Both the position numbers and the translations under genes were made by a program. From positions 2,294,001-2,358,000 of the forward strand of contig JACKHC010000001.1 in assembly GCA_020639235.1 (NCBI GenBank): 64,000 nt of DNA. The letters are read 5' to 3'. Below, one piece after another: positions 53,023 to 61,963 of the stretch. The DNA comes from Phycisphaeraceae bacterium. Lineage in GTDB: Bacteria > Planctomycetota > Phycisphaerae > Phycisphaerales > UBA1924. The notes under the pieces are model-generated. The model worked only from the letters and a program-made list of their open reading frames with translations. It ran no database searches and was not told the DNA's origin. Within the stretch, counting starts at the first letter, position 1, and each line of letters opens with the position of its first letter.

Positions 53023-53436
53023 ATGTCCACCAGAATCACAGCATCGGCGCTCGCCGCCGGCCTCGCGTTGGCCGCGTCGGCAGCGGGGCAGTACGCCATC
53101 ACGAAATCCACAATCGACGGGGGGGGCACCACGCTCACAGGCGCGACTTACACCCTCACCGGCACGATCGGCCAGGCAGATGCAGGCGTGCTTACCGGCG
53201 CGAACAGTACGCTCTACGGTGGGTTCTGGGGGGCGATCGCGCCGTCTCCTCCATCATGCTTCGGCGATGTCGACAACTCGGGTGCGGTCGATGTCGACGA
53301 CCTCAACGCAATACTCTCCGTCTTCGGCACCACCGTCGGTATCGGCGACTTCCGCGATGTCGCTAACAACGACGGCTTCGTCGATGTCGACGACCTCAAT
53401 GTCGTCCTCGCCAACTTCGGCGCGACCTGCCCGTAG
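53023..53436 (+). CDS. small secreted GC-type dockerin protein
   Basis: 137 aa, same length and layout as 9239-9652: signal peptide (LALAASAAGQ), domain with KSTIDGGGTTLTGATYTLTG and LYGGFWGA, dockerin repeats (DNSGAVDVDDLNAILSVFG; NNDGFVDVDDLNVVLANFG), final Cys-Pro. AAGGAG lies 6 bp before the ATG. It is divergent from the S74 gene, as its paralogue is from the VGIGTT-repeat gene. The upstream region has a T-rich tract near 52885-52935 that may hold its promoter. Confidence 0.87.
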   Translation: MSTRITASALAAGLALAASAAGQYAITKSTIDGGGTTLTGATYTLTGTIGQADAGVLTGANSTLYGGFWGAIAPSPPSCFGDVDNSGAVDVDDLNAILSVFGTTVGIGDFRDVANNDGFVDVDDLNVVLANFGATCP

Positions 53437-53614
53437 CCAACAGTCGACTCCCGCAGAGTGCACGCCGACGCTCTGCACAGACGCCACTCCGGCAACCGAG
53501 CCCTCAGCGGCCAGTTCACCCCGCAACCCCAAACTAACCCCGCGCCACGCTATCCGAGCGTATCCCCCAGCCGATTGAAGCGTTTGCAGCGGATGATCCA
53601 TATCATTGCCATAG

Positions 53615-54223
53615 ATGCAACGCGACCCTCGCATCACGGTGCTCCTGCATGCAATGGGATCAGGCGACGCCGATGCCGCCGAACAACTGCTTCCCATCGT
53701 CTACGAAGAGCTTCGGGCCGTTGCCCGGTCGCAGATGCGCCGCACACCGCCCGGCCAGACGATTCAGGCGACGGCGCTCGTTCATGAGGCCTACTTGCGC
53801 CTCGTGGCGCCCGAAGCGGGATCATTCGAGAATCGCCGCCACTTTTTCTTCGCCGCGGCCCGCGCAATGCGTCAAGTACTCGTCGATCAGGCGCGCCGGC
53901 GCTCAGCTCTCAAGCGAGGCGGTGGCCGATCCAGATCGGCGCCGGAAATGCTCGCTGATATCGCCATAACCAATGTCGGACCCGAGGATATGCTCGCACT
54001 CGATGAGGCGTTGTCAACTCTGGAAGCGCTGCACGAGCGCGCGCACAAAGTGGTCATGCTCCGCTTCTTCGCGGGGCTCGAAGTAGAACAAATCGCCGAG
54101 ATACTCGACATCACCGACCGAACAGCGCGGCGTGACTGGCGATTCGCAAAGGCGAAGCTCTTCGCGATGCTGGCCTCGAACTCGAACAGCCCGTCGCCAG
54201 ATGATCACCCGGGGGAGACATGA
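53615..54223 (+). CDS. ECF sigma factor (TIGR02999-like)
   Basis: 202 aa. Region 2: AAEQLLPIVYEELRAVARSQ, GQTIQATALVHEAYLRLVAP, FFAAARAMRQVLVDQARRRS, KRGGGRSR. Region 4: EALHERAHKVVMLRFFAGLE, QIAEILDITDRTARRDWRFA. Very like the gene at 48303. It overlaps the kinase start at 54220 by 4 bp (ATGA), so the two are translationally coupled. No anti-sigma gene is nearby. Confidence 0.92.
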   Translation: MQRDPRITVLLHAMGSGDADAAEQLLPIVYEELRAVARSQMRRTPPGQTIQATALVHEAYLRLVAPEAGSFENRRHFFFAAARAMRQVLVDQARRRSALKRGGGRSRSAPEMLADIAITNVGPEDMLALDEALSTLEALHERAHKVVMLRFFAGLEVEQIAEILDITDRTARRDWRFAKAKLFAMLASNSNSPSPDDHPGET

Positions 54224-56592
54224 ACGAACGCGCCCGCCGAGTCGAGGACCTCTTCAATGATGCCGTCGAACTCACCGCCGAAGAACGGCCTCGGTTCTTG
54301 GACGAACATTGCGCCGGTGACGACGACATCCGACGCGAAGTCCTCGCGTTGATCGAAGCCGAACGCTCAAGCCCGCCGGGCTTCCTGACGCCGGCAACAG
54401 ACGCGAGCCGCACATCGCAGGACGATGATCCCGACTCAACAGCAATCCCAGAAGTCATCGGGGGATATCGGGTTGTGCGCCGTCTCGGGCACGGTGGGAT
54501 GGGCATCGTCTACGAGGCCGAGCAATCGAACCCGAGGCGCCGGGTCGCAATCAAGGTGGTTCGGGCCGGGCTGAACAGCGCGCACACCAGACGTCGATTC
54601 GAGCATGAGGCCCACGTTCTCGGGAAGTTGCAGCATCCCGGCATCGCCCATATCTACGGCGCGGGAACCGCAAGCATCGCGGGAGTTGAAGCGCCCTACT
54701 TCGTCATGGAGTTCATCGACGGTCTCCCGCTCGATCAGTACATCAAGCGCAATGAACTCGACTTACGGTCGCGTCTAGAACTGATCGCGCGCGTTTCCGA
54801 CGCGGTGCAGTATGCGCACCAGAAGGGCGTAATACACCGCGATCTCAAACCCGCCAACATTCTCATCATGGACGCGCCCCCCACGACCGGCCACGACACC
54901 AAACCATCCGACACGATCGGTCAGCCCAAAGTACTCGACTTCGGAGTGGCACGATTGACCGACGACGACTCCGCCGCGCACACGCTTCACACGCAGCCGG
55001 GACAGCTCATAGGCACTCTCGCGTATATGAGCCCCGAGCAGGTATCCGGCGCAGGAGCAGACATCGATACGCGGTGCGATGTCTACGCATTGGGCGTCAT
55101 AGCATTCGAGGTGCTCACCGAAAGACTGCCACTCGATCTGGCCGGAAAGACCGTGCCCGACATCGCGCTCGCAATCCGCGACGCCGCCCCGAAGAGAGCG
55201 GGGCAACTCCTCCCCGAGCTCCGCGGCGAGGTCGAGACCATCCTCTCCAAGGCCCTGGAGAAGGACCGTGATCAGCGCTACTCGTCCGCCGCCGAACTCG
55301 CCGCCGATCTCAGGCGGTATCTCCGCGACGAGCCAATTATCGCCCGTGCGCCGACGGCGATGTATCAACTGCGCAAGTTCGCGAAGCGGAACCGCGCGCT
55401 CGTCGTCGCAGGGTGCATCGCGGTGTTGGCGCTCGTCGGCGGCCTCTTTGGCGTTTCGCTGGCACTGATCGAAGCACGGCATCAGCGGGATACCGCGCAG
55501 GCCGCCGAGAATGTCGCCAGTGACGCGCTCCGGGACGTCCGAGATATCGCAGCATTCCATGGGGCGATCCTGGAGAACATCGATGTCGCAGAGGTTGGTC
55601 GAGCGATTCACTCGCAGATCGTTGACGGCACACTCGACTCGGTCGCGTCCGATGGAAGCATCACACTTGACCACCTCTTTCAGGCAGTGAATCCGACCGA
55701 TCTGGCGCGACGAGTCCTTCACGACTCAATTCTCGCGAGCGCGAGCAACTCGGTAGAAACCGCGTTCGCAGATCGCCCGCTCGTCGCCGCGAGAATTCGG
55801 CACTCGCTCACGCAGACCTACATCTCGCTGGGGATGCCCGAACTCGCGCATGAGCAGGCAGACAAGGCGTACCGGATTCTGGACTCACAACTCGGCGAGT
55901 CCGATCCAGAGACGGTCGAAGCGCTCATGTCCCGCGCCTACGTGCTGCACGACCTCAAGCGACTCGACCTGGCGGAGACCGATTACGCACGGGCATTGGC
56001 CATACGGCTCGCCACGCCGGGCACCCGGCCCGAGCTAATCGCGGACGCTCGTCGGTTGCTCGGGGGCGTGATCGCATCGCGCGGGCGGTTCGACGAAGCC
56101 GAGGTCCAGCTCAAACAGGCGATCGCCGAGTTCAAGGCGGCGGGCGTGGCGGAGCTTGTGACCGTCCAGACGACCAACGCCCTGGCGGATGTCTATCGCA
56201 GAACGGAGCGCCCCGACGAAGCACGACGGATGCTCGCCCAGGCCATCGAACTGGCGGAGGAGTTGCCCGAGGAGGACCAGTGGCTCACCCTGCAACTCTC
56301 CAACAACCTCGGCATGCTCAACATGCAACTCGGACGCTTCGACGAAGCGATCACCGCGTTCCGGGGCCTTCTGCCTGTTGTCCGGTCGAAGTACGGCAGT
56401 GAAGACCCACGAGCATTCTTAGTCATGCGCAACCTGATGACTGCTCTGAACGGAGCGGGACAGGCCGATGAGGCCCGTATGCTCGCGACAGAACTCGAAC
56501 GGCTACAGGTGCAGTTCCTGGGAGCGGATCATGCGGAGACCCAGCGAACTCGTGAGTTCATCGAGCAGCTGAATGCCCCATCAGACCCCTGA
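54220..56592 (+). CDS. membrane Ser/Thr protein kinase with TPR repeats
   Basis: 790 aa. The N-terminal lead (VEDLFNDAVELTAEERPRFL, CAGDDDIRREVLALIEAERS) is standard for this family. Kinase ~80-360: RRLGHGGMGIVYEAEQ, VAIKVV, HRDLKPANILIMD, VLDFGVARLT, MSPEQVSGAG. Membrane helix ~395-416. Outer TPR region ~510-780 (LDLAETDYARALAIRLATPG, RFDEAEVQLKQAIAEFKAAG, RPDEARRMLAQAIELAEELP, RFDEAITAFRGLLPVVRSKY). A GACCCGA/TCGGGTC hairpin spans the stop region (56591-56613). Co-transcribed with the ECF sigma factor. Confidence 0.93.
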   Translation: MNERARRVEDLFNDAVELTAEERPRFLDEHCAGDDDIRREVLALIEAERSSPPGFLTPATDASRTSQDDDPDSTAIPEVIGGYRVVRRLGHGGMGIVYEAEQSNPRRRVAIKVVRAGLNSAHTRRRFEHEAHVLGKLQHPGIAHIYGAGTASIAGVEAPYFVMEFIDGLPLDQYIKRNELDLRSRLELIARVSDAVQYAHQKGVIHRDLKPANILIMDAPPTTGHDTKPSDTIGQPKVLDFGVARLTDDDSAAHTLHTQPGQLIGTLAYMSPEQVSGAGADIDTRCDVYALGVIAFEVLTERLPLDLAGKTVPDIALAIRDAAPKRAGQLLPELRGEVETILSKALEKDRDQRYSSAAELAADLRRYLRDEPIIARAPTAMYQLRKFAKRNRALVVAGCIAVLALVGGLFGVSLALIEARHQRDTAQAAENVASDALRDVRDIAAFHGAILENIDVAEVGRAIHSQIVDGTLDSVASDGSITLDHLFQAVNPTDLARRVLHDSILASASNSVETAFADRPLVAARIRHSLTQTYISLGMPELAHEQADKAYRILDSQLGESDPETVEALMSRAYVLHDLKRLDLAETDYARALAIRLATPGTRPELIADARRLLGGVIASRGRFDEAEVQLKQAIAEFKAAGVAELVTVQTTNALADVYRRTERPDEARRMLAQAIELAEELPEEDQWLTLQLSNNLGMLNMQLGRFDEAITAFRGLLPVVRSKYGSEDPRAFLVMRNLMTALNGAGQADEARMLATELERLQVQFLGADHAETQRTREFIEQLNAPSDP

Positions 56593-56738
56593 CCCGATCT
56601 GCTAGTTCGGGTCGGGGGACATCGATTGGTCCCGCGGCTCCTCTCGCGGCCGGTTGGATGAGGCCGTGCGGTTTTTGAGGGCTAGGGCGCGAGTCCTTCA
56701 GTTTCTCATTTTTCCGTGTCCGGTGTCTGAGCCCGCTT

Positions 56739-56833
56739 GCGACTGATCCTTCGTCGGCGGGGAAGTCCCGCCAGAGCATCACCCGCCCCGGCCCGCCGGG
56801 GGCGCACACACACACGAAGGACACCATCATGAA
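56739..56833 (+). repeat. 95-bp direct repeat, upstream copy 1
   Basis: Identical to 58828-58922 and covering the 5' untranslated region and first codons of both beta-helix genes. It contains a hairpin GGCGGG (56756-56761) / CCCGCC (56767-56772), a second GCCCC/GGGGC hairpin, and the AAGGA ribosome site. Near-identity continues ~65 bp into the signal peptide. Confidence 0.93.
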
Positions 56834-58634
56834 TTCTCGGACACTTATCGGGATGGCCGCCGCGTCGGTCATCGGGCTCTCCGGCACGGCGCTGGGGTGC
56901 TATGTCAACAGCTTTAGCGACGGCAGTATCGGTGCGGCCGAGATCTTCGGCGACGCGCAGGCTGTCTCCAACAAGCTCCAACTCACACCCGATGTCGCTG
57001 CTGCTTCGGGGGCGATCATCTTCGACGCGTTCCTCGGGCAGACTATCCGCCAGTTCGACGCGTCGTTCGATTACCTCCTGAACCCCGGCGGCACGCTGGC
57101 GGGCGCCCACCTGATCTTTGCCTTGGGCGATCTGCCCGAAGGCACGATCGCAGGTGCTGATACCGTCTCTGGGCTCGCGGTCGACATCCGTGCCGCAAAT
57201 ATCGGCGGTGGGTTCGGCAACTTCGTGTATGTCTCGGTCTGGATGGACGGCGTGGCGATTGTGCCCGAGGGGACCTCGGGCTTCGTCCTGCCGAGCGCCG
57301 GCTGGGCATCGGATGTCCCGGTCGCCGTCTCGCTCGACGAAACCGGCGCACTCAATGTCTCGATCAACGGCACACCCCTGGTGAGCGACTTCGCAACCGG
57401 GTATTCGCCGACGCAGGGACACCGCATGGGAATCACAGCTCTCGGCGGCAACGGCGCCGATCAAACCATCGATAATGTCGACATCCATGCCAATCCCGCG
57501 ACCATCACGAATATGAACACCGCCACGCCCTACACCACGATTCAGTCGGCGGTCGACGCAGCCGCTACGGGTGACACCATTCATCTTGGTGAAGGCATCA
57601 TTTGCGAGGACAACATTCTGTTCCCGGCTGGACTCGACCTCGTCATCGAGGGTGCCGGCATGGATCGCACCCTCGTCAATGGCGGCAACGACGACAATGA
57701 CTCTGTGTTCAATATCAGCGCCGGACAGACCGCGCTCACCGTCATCCGCGATATGACAATCACAAACACCGGTCTCGGCGACTGGCCCTTCGTGAATGGC
57801 GTCGAAGTGAATAACTCGAGCCCAACCATCTCATCGCTGGCGTTGCGCGACATCTACCGTGGAGCGGGAGTCTACCTGCGCAACACCGACTCCGTGGTCG
57901 ATCGTTGCATCTTCAGTGGTTGCGATAATTCGACCGCGGCACTCTGGGCGCGAGATGGCTCGCCCGTCGCGTTTCAGTGCCTGTTCTACGATAACACGAC
58001 ATCGTACGATGCCTCGCGCTATCCGGGTGAAGAATCGCTGACACTCATCAACTGTACGCTCACCAGCGGCAATCAGGCCGCGATCAGCGCTTGGAACAGT
58101 GTGATGAATGTCATCAACTGTGTCATCCCGACCAACTTCGTCGCCGGCCCCGCCGGCGTGACGAATGTCTCGAACACGCTCAATCCGGCGGCCTTGCCCG
58201 GCGTCGGTAATCTCCAAGGCATGCCGGTGTTCGTCGACCCCGCCAATGGCGACTACCGCCTCGCAGCGGGCTCCCCCGGAGTCGACGCCGCCGACTCCGA
58301 CGCATACATCGCCGCGGGCGGGCCCGTGTTCGACCTCAACGGTGACGCGCGGATGCACGACGATCCAGGCATGATCGATAGCGGCTTCGGGTCGATCGCT
58401 TACCTCGACATGGGCGCGTACGAGTTCCAGGGCGTCACGCCGCAGCCGTGCACCGGTGATGTCACCGGCGACCAGTTCGTGGATGTCGACGACCTCAACG
58501 CCATCCTCAGCGCTTGGAACACCACCGTCACGCCAAGGGATACGCTGGATCTCGCCTACGCTGATGGATTTATCAATGTCGACGACCTGAACATCGTCTT
58601 GGGCAACTGGGGTGCCGACTGCAGCGCCAACTGA
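56829..58634 (+). CDS. secreted beta-helix protein with GC-type dockerin (copy 1)
   Basis: 601 aa, AAGGA 8 bp before the ATG. A signal peptide (SVIGLSGTALG then Cys) is followed by a lectin-like beta domain (~25-215, FDASFDYLLN, FVYVSVWMDG). A right-handed parallel beta-helix region follows (~225-470: TIQSAVDAAATGDTIHLGEG, VIEGAGMDRTLVNGGND, DSVVDRCIFSGCDNSTAALW, LTLINCTLTSGNQAAISAW). It closes with a choice-of-anchor-like segment (GDYRLAAGSPGVDAADSDAY, YLDMGAYEFQG) and a dockerin (DQFVDVDDLNAILSAWN; DGFINVDDLNIVLGNWG). No catalytic residues of a polysaccharide lyase can be asserted. Tandem paralogue of 58918-61767. Confidence 0.88.
   Translation: MNSRTLIGMAAASVIGLSGTALGCYVNSFSDGSIGAAEIFGDAQAVSNKLQLTPDVAAASGAIIFDAFLGQTIRQFDASFDYLLNPGGTLAGAHLIFALGDLPEGTIAGADTVSGLAVDIRAANIGGGFGNFVYVSVWMDGVAIVPEGTSGFVLPSAGWASDVPVAVSLDETGALNVSINGTPLVSDFATGYSPTQGHRMGITALGGNGADQTIDNVDIHANPATITNMNTATPYTTIQSAVDAAATGDTIHLGEGIICEDNILFPAGLDLVIEGAGMDRTLVNGGNDDNDSVFNISAGQTALTVIRDMTITNTGLGDWPFVNGVEVNNSSPTISSLALRDIYRGAGVYLRNTDSVVDRCIFSGCDNSTAALWARDGSPVAFQCLFYDNTTSYDASRYPGEESLTLINCTLTSGNQAAISAWNSVMNVINCVIPTNFVAGPAGVTNVSNTLNPAALPGVGNLQGMPVFVDPANGDYRLAAGSPGVDAADSDAYIAAGGPVFDLNGDARMHDDPGMIDSGFGSIAYLDMGAYEFQGVTPQPCTGDVTGDQFVDVDDLNAILSAWNTTVTPRDTLDLAYADGFINVDDLNIVLGNWGADCSAN
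58401..58508 (+). repeat. 108-bp direct repeat, dockerin copy 1
   Basis: Identical base for base to 61534-61641. It encodes the end of the anchor segment (YLDMGAYEFQGVTPQP) and the first dockerin repeat. Perfect identity, including third codon positions, in genes whose middle parts have diverged points to recent gene conversion or strong recent duplication. Confidence 0.93.
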
Positions 58635-58730
58635 TCTTTCTTTTCCTTCACACTCTGTACCGCACACATCCCACGGTTATGTGCGCGACTGGAGGCGGGG
58701 GGAGGAACACACCCTGAGTTTCACCGGGCC

Positions 58731-58760
58731 AGCGGCCCATCCCTCATGGGATGGGCCGCT
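58731..58760 (+). terminator. hairpin terminator after beta-helix copy 1
   Basis: A perfect 13-bp stem (AGCGGCCCATCCC / GGGATGGGCCGCT) with a TCAT loop, about 97 bp after the stop. The following GTCGTTGT is only weakly T-rich. The same hairpin with one wobble pair follows the second copy at 61861-61890. Confidence 0.72.
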
Positions 58761-58827
58761 GTCGTTGTATCCGTGGGTGTTGAGGGAGACATTTTGCGAT
58801 TTCCTTGTCCGGTCCCATCAGCCGTTC

Positions 58828-58922
58828 GCGACTGATCCTTCGTCGGCGGGGAAGTCCCGCCAGAGCATCACCCGCCCCGGCCCGCCGGGGGCGCACACAC
58901 ACACGAAGGACACCATCATGAA
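58828..58922 (+). repeat. 95-bp direct repeat, upstream copy 2
   Basis: Identical to 56739-56833; serves as leader and start of the second beta-helix gene. Same two GC hairpins and ribosome site. Confidence 0.93.
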
Positions 58923-61767
58923 CTCTCGGACGCTTATCGGGATGGCCACCGCGGCGGTCATCGGGCTCTCTGGCACCGCGCTGGGGTGCTACACCAACAA
59001 CTTTGACGACGGCACGCTCGGACTCGCAGAGGTCTTCGGCGACACTTCCATCATTGATGGTTCGCTGCAACTCGCGTCCACAGTGACCGGGACAACCGGC
59101 ACGCTCATCGTGACCCAGACCTACCCCCAGGCGCCCTCCTGGTTCGACGCGGGATTTGATGTGCGGATCGACACGAACGGGCCGACAGGGAACATGCACC
59201 TGGTCTTCGCGCTGGGCGATGTGCCCGACACCACGATCAGCGACGCTGCGAGCGTCGCGGGCCTGGCCGTGAATATCAACTTCTGGAATGTCGGGGGCGG
59301 CAACCCGACCTTTGTGGTCGTGTCCGTTTGGCGCGACGGCCAGGAGATCTTCCCGGCGCCCGTGCTGGGGACGAGCATCACGACCAACGGCTGGGTGTCG
59401 GATGTACCCGTGTCGATTCAGCTCGACGATCAGGGCCGCATCAGTGTGTCGGTGGACTCGATCCTCATCGTGGATGGCGTGGCGACCGGCCATGTCGGCG
59501 ATGACGGAGACCGCTTCGCGATCGGGTGCGTCAATCCCTTCGACGATCTTCGCGTGGACAACATCGATATCCAGGCCAACCCCACGACCATCACGAACGC
59601 GACGACCGCGACCACCTACCCCACGCTCAAGAGCGCCCTAAGCGCAGCGTCCAACGGCGACACCATCGAACTCGGCGCGGGCATCATCTGCGAGTGGGGA
59701 GTCAAGATGCCGGATAATCTGGAGCTGACGATCAGGGGGGCCGGCGCGGATCAGACATGCCTCAGCGGCGAGGGACAGGATTGGATTCTGCGTGGAGAGC
59801 AGGGCGTTTTTCACCTCGAAGGTCTCACCTTCGCCAACTCCTTCGCGCGTGTCGGTAACTACGCCGCGCTGAGTTCTTCGAATGGTGGCGCGAGTTGGAC
59901 CATCACCGACTGCGACTTCATCAGCAACGACGGCAACTTGCTGGGCGCTTCAACGATCGGGGCGTATTCGAGCGCCACGATGGCGTTCGAACGCTGTCGA
60001 TTCATGAACAACTACGACAGCCCGATCGCGATGGTCATGGTCGAGAACTCCGCCAAGGCGACATTCACGGACTGCCTGTTCGCTGGGAACGATCCCAGGT
60101 TCCACCTCATGAGAACATTTGGCGGGGCCGAGGTCGAGGCTGTGAACTGCACATTCTCCGCGGGTCACTCCAACTCCAGCACGCTCCAGGCGCAGCAGAC
60201 ATTCTCCAAGATCACCGCCCACAACTGCGTGTTTGATGACTCCAACGGCGCCAATGTGTTTGGCGGCCCGGGCATCATCACCACCGCCGGCAACCTGTTC
60301 CCCGGCGCCACGGGCGCCAACATCGACGGCGTGCCGACCTTCGCCGACGCCGCGAACGGTGACTATCGCCTCGCGACGGACTCGCTGGGCGTCGACGCCG
60401 CCGACTACGACATCTACGCCGGCGCGGGGGGCGGTGAGCTCGATCTCCGCGGCAATCCGCGTCTGGCGGACCCGTGCGTCGCCAACACGGGCCTCGGCGC
60501 GTTCCAGTGCCTGGACATGGGCGCGTTCGAGACGCCGATCCCTGTCGTCAATCTGACCAGCGGCCAGTCCTACGACACCATCGCCGACGCGGTCGACGCG
60601 GCTTCCGATGGCGACGACCTCGAACTCGGGTGCGGCATCTACTTCGAGCACGACATCCTCATTGAGAAGCCCATCACGATGACCGGGCAGGGGATGGACA
60701 GCACCACGATCGACGCGAACAAGATGGGCAAAGCGATGATCTTCGACACCGCCGGAGAGTTCGGCCTCACGAACCTTACCATCACAAACGGGTACACCGC
60801 GGGTGGCATCGGCGGTGCGATTCGCATAAACAACTCTCCGTTCGCGACGATCTCCCGCGTCCGGTTCCTCAATAATGAAGGTTCTAACGGCGGCGCGATC
60901 GCGACCTTGGGCACCACAGGCGACAGCGGCGCGATTGTCATCGACGCATGCGAGTTCATCGGGAATGCGGCTATCGGAACTGGGGTAGGCGCCGGCAGCG
61001 GTGGAGCTATTACGATGTTCGGCTCGACCCCGATGTATGTCGTCAACTCGCTGTTCGATGGCAACCGTTGCAACCTCCGTGCGGGCGTCGCAATTATGTC
61101 CGAGGGCTCAAATGGGTATCTGGGGCTCATCAACTGCACGATTGTCGGGCACGACCTGAGCGAGACCGGCAACGACCGGCTCGTGATCGCGCAGCCGGGC
61201 ACCACGATGGCCCTCTCGAACTGTGTCATCGCCGACAACGAACAGTTCACGATGCTCGCGAACGCCGGCGCCGTGGGCGCAATCCGTCATTGCCTGTTCG
61301 ATGACATGCTCGTGTTTGATGGCTTCGGCGACTTCGGCGGCAATATCATCGGCACCCCTACCTTCGAGGACGCCGCGAACAGCGACTATCGCCTGGCCGC
61401 GGGTTCCCTCGGCATCGACGCCGCCAATGAGTTCTACTACTTCGACTTCTTCGGCGGTCCCGTTGATCTCGCCGGCGACTCGCGCTACCGGGACGACACC
61501 GGCATCAACGACACCGGCACCGGCTTTGTGTCCTACCTCGACATGGGCGCGTACGAGTTCCAGGGCGTCACGCCGCAGCCGTGCACCGGTGATGTCACCG
61601 GCGACCAGTTCGTGGATGTCGACGACCTCAACGCCATCCTCTCAGCGTGGAATTCTTCGGTCGAGCCCGGCTCGGCGCTCGATCTCGCCAACGCCGACGG
61701 CTTCGTGGATGTCGATGATCTGAATGTCGTGCTCGCCAACTGGGGACTCGACTGCAACACCAACTGA
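58918..61767 (+). CDS. secreted double beta-helix protein with GC-type dockerin (copy 2)
   Basis: 949 aa from the ATG at 58918, which sits in the same repeat as copy 1; the frame runs upstream but through the first gene's terminator. Signal peptide and lectin-like domain as in copy 1. It then carries two beta-helix units: the first starts with TLKSALSAASNGDTIELGAG and ends DYRLATDSLGVDAADYDIYA; the second starts with TIADAVDAASDGDDLELGCG and ends DYRLAAGSLGIDAANEFYYF. Then YLDMGAYEFQG and the dockerin (DQFVDVDDLNAILSAWN; DGFVDVDDLNVVLANWG). The extra ~350 residues are thus an internal duplication of the helix-plus-anchor unit. Extracellular; substrate unknown. Confidence 0.88.
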   Translation: MNSRTLIGMATAAVIGLSGTALGCYTNNFDDGTLGLAEVFGDTSIIDGSLQLASTVTGTTGTLIVTQTYPQAPSWFDAGFDVRIDTNGPTGNMHLVFALGDVPDTTISDAASVAGLAVNINFWNVGGGNPTFVVVSVWRDGQEIFPAPVLGTSITTNGWVSDVPVSIQLDDQGRISVSVDSILIVDGVATGHVGDDGDRFAIGCVNPFDDLRVDNIDIQANPTTITNATTATTYPTLKSALSAASNGDTIELGAGIICEWGVKMPDNLELTIRGAGADQTCLSGEGQDWILRGEQGVFHLEGLTFANSFARVGNYAALSSSNGGASWTITDCDFISNDGNLLGASTIGAYSSATMAFERCRFMNNYDSPIAMVMVENSAKATFTDCLFAGNDPRFHLMRTFGGAEVEAVNCTFSAGHSNSSTLQAQQTFSKITAHNCVFDDSNGANVFGGPGIITTAGNLFPGATGANIDGVPTFADAANGDYRLATDSLGVDAADYDIYAGAGGGELDLRGNPRLADPCVANTGLGAFQCLDMGAFETPIPVVNLTSGQSYDTIADAVDAASDGDDLELGCGIYFEHDILIEKPITMTGQGMDSTTIDANKMGKAMIFDTAGEFGLTNLTITNGYTAGGIGGAIRINNSPFATISRVRFLNNEGSNGGAIATLGTTGDSGAIVIDACEFIGNAAIGTGVGAGSGGAITMFGSTPMYVVNSLFDGNRCNLRAGVAIMSEGSNGYLGLINCTIVGHDLSETGNDRLVIAQPGTTMALSNCVIADNEQFTMLANAGAVGAIRHCLFDDMLVFDGFGDFGGNIIGTPTFEDAANSDYRLAAGSLGIDAANEFYYFDFFGGPVDLAGDSRYRDDTGINDTGTGFVSYLDMGAYEFQGVTPQPCTGDVTGDQFVDVDDLNAILSAWNSSVEPGSALDLANADGFVDVDDLNVVLANWGLDCNTN
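61534..61641 (+). repeat. 108-bp direct repeat, dockerin copy 2
   Basis: Identical to 58401-58508; encodes the anchor end and first dockerin repeat of the second beta-helix protein. Confidence 0.93.
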
Positions 61768-61860
61768 TCTCTCTCCCTCACACTCTGTACCGCACACACC
61801 GCCACGGATCGTGTGCGCGGCTGGGAGTAGGGAGTTAGACACCCCGACTCTCAGTGGTGC

Positions 61861-61890
61861 AGCGGCCCATCCTTGCAGGGGTGGGCCGCT
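61861..61890 (+). terminator. hairpin terminator after beta-helix copy 2
   Basis: Stem AGCGGCCCATCC / GGGTGGGCCGCT (12 pairs, one wobble), loop TTGCAG, followed by GTCTTTG. Matches the hairpin behind copy 1, so the terminator was duplicated with the gene. Confidence 0.72.
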
Positions 61891-61963
61891 GTCTTTGACA
61901 ACCAGACATAGTCCGCACCGTACATGCACGAGCTGCACGTTACGGCAGACGCATGAACCTACG

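Noticed and set aside
54775..55722. 315-codon frame opposite the kinase at 54220
   Set aside because: Complement of the kinase domain, no recognisable motif.
58612..58917. Upstream extension of the second beta-helix gene
   Set aside because: Would translate through the first gene's terminator and the shared leader repeat; the ATG at 58918 has the ribosome site and signal peptide.
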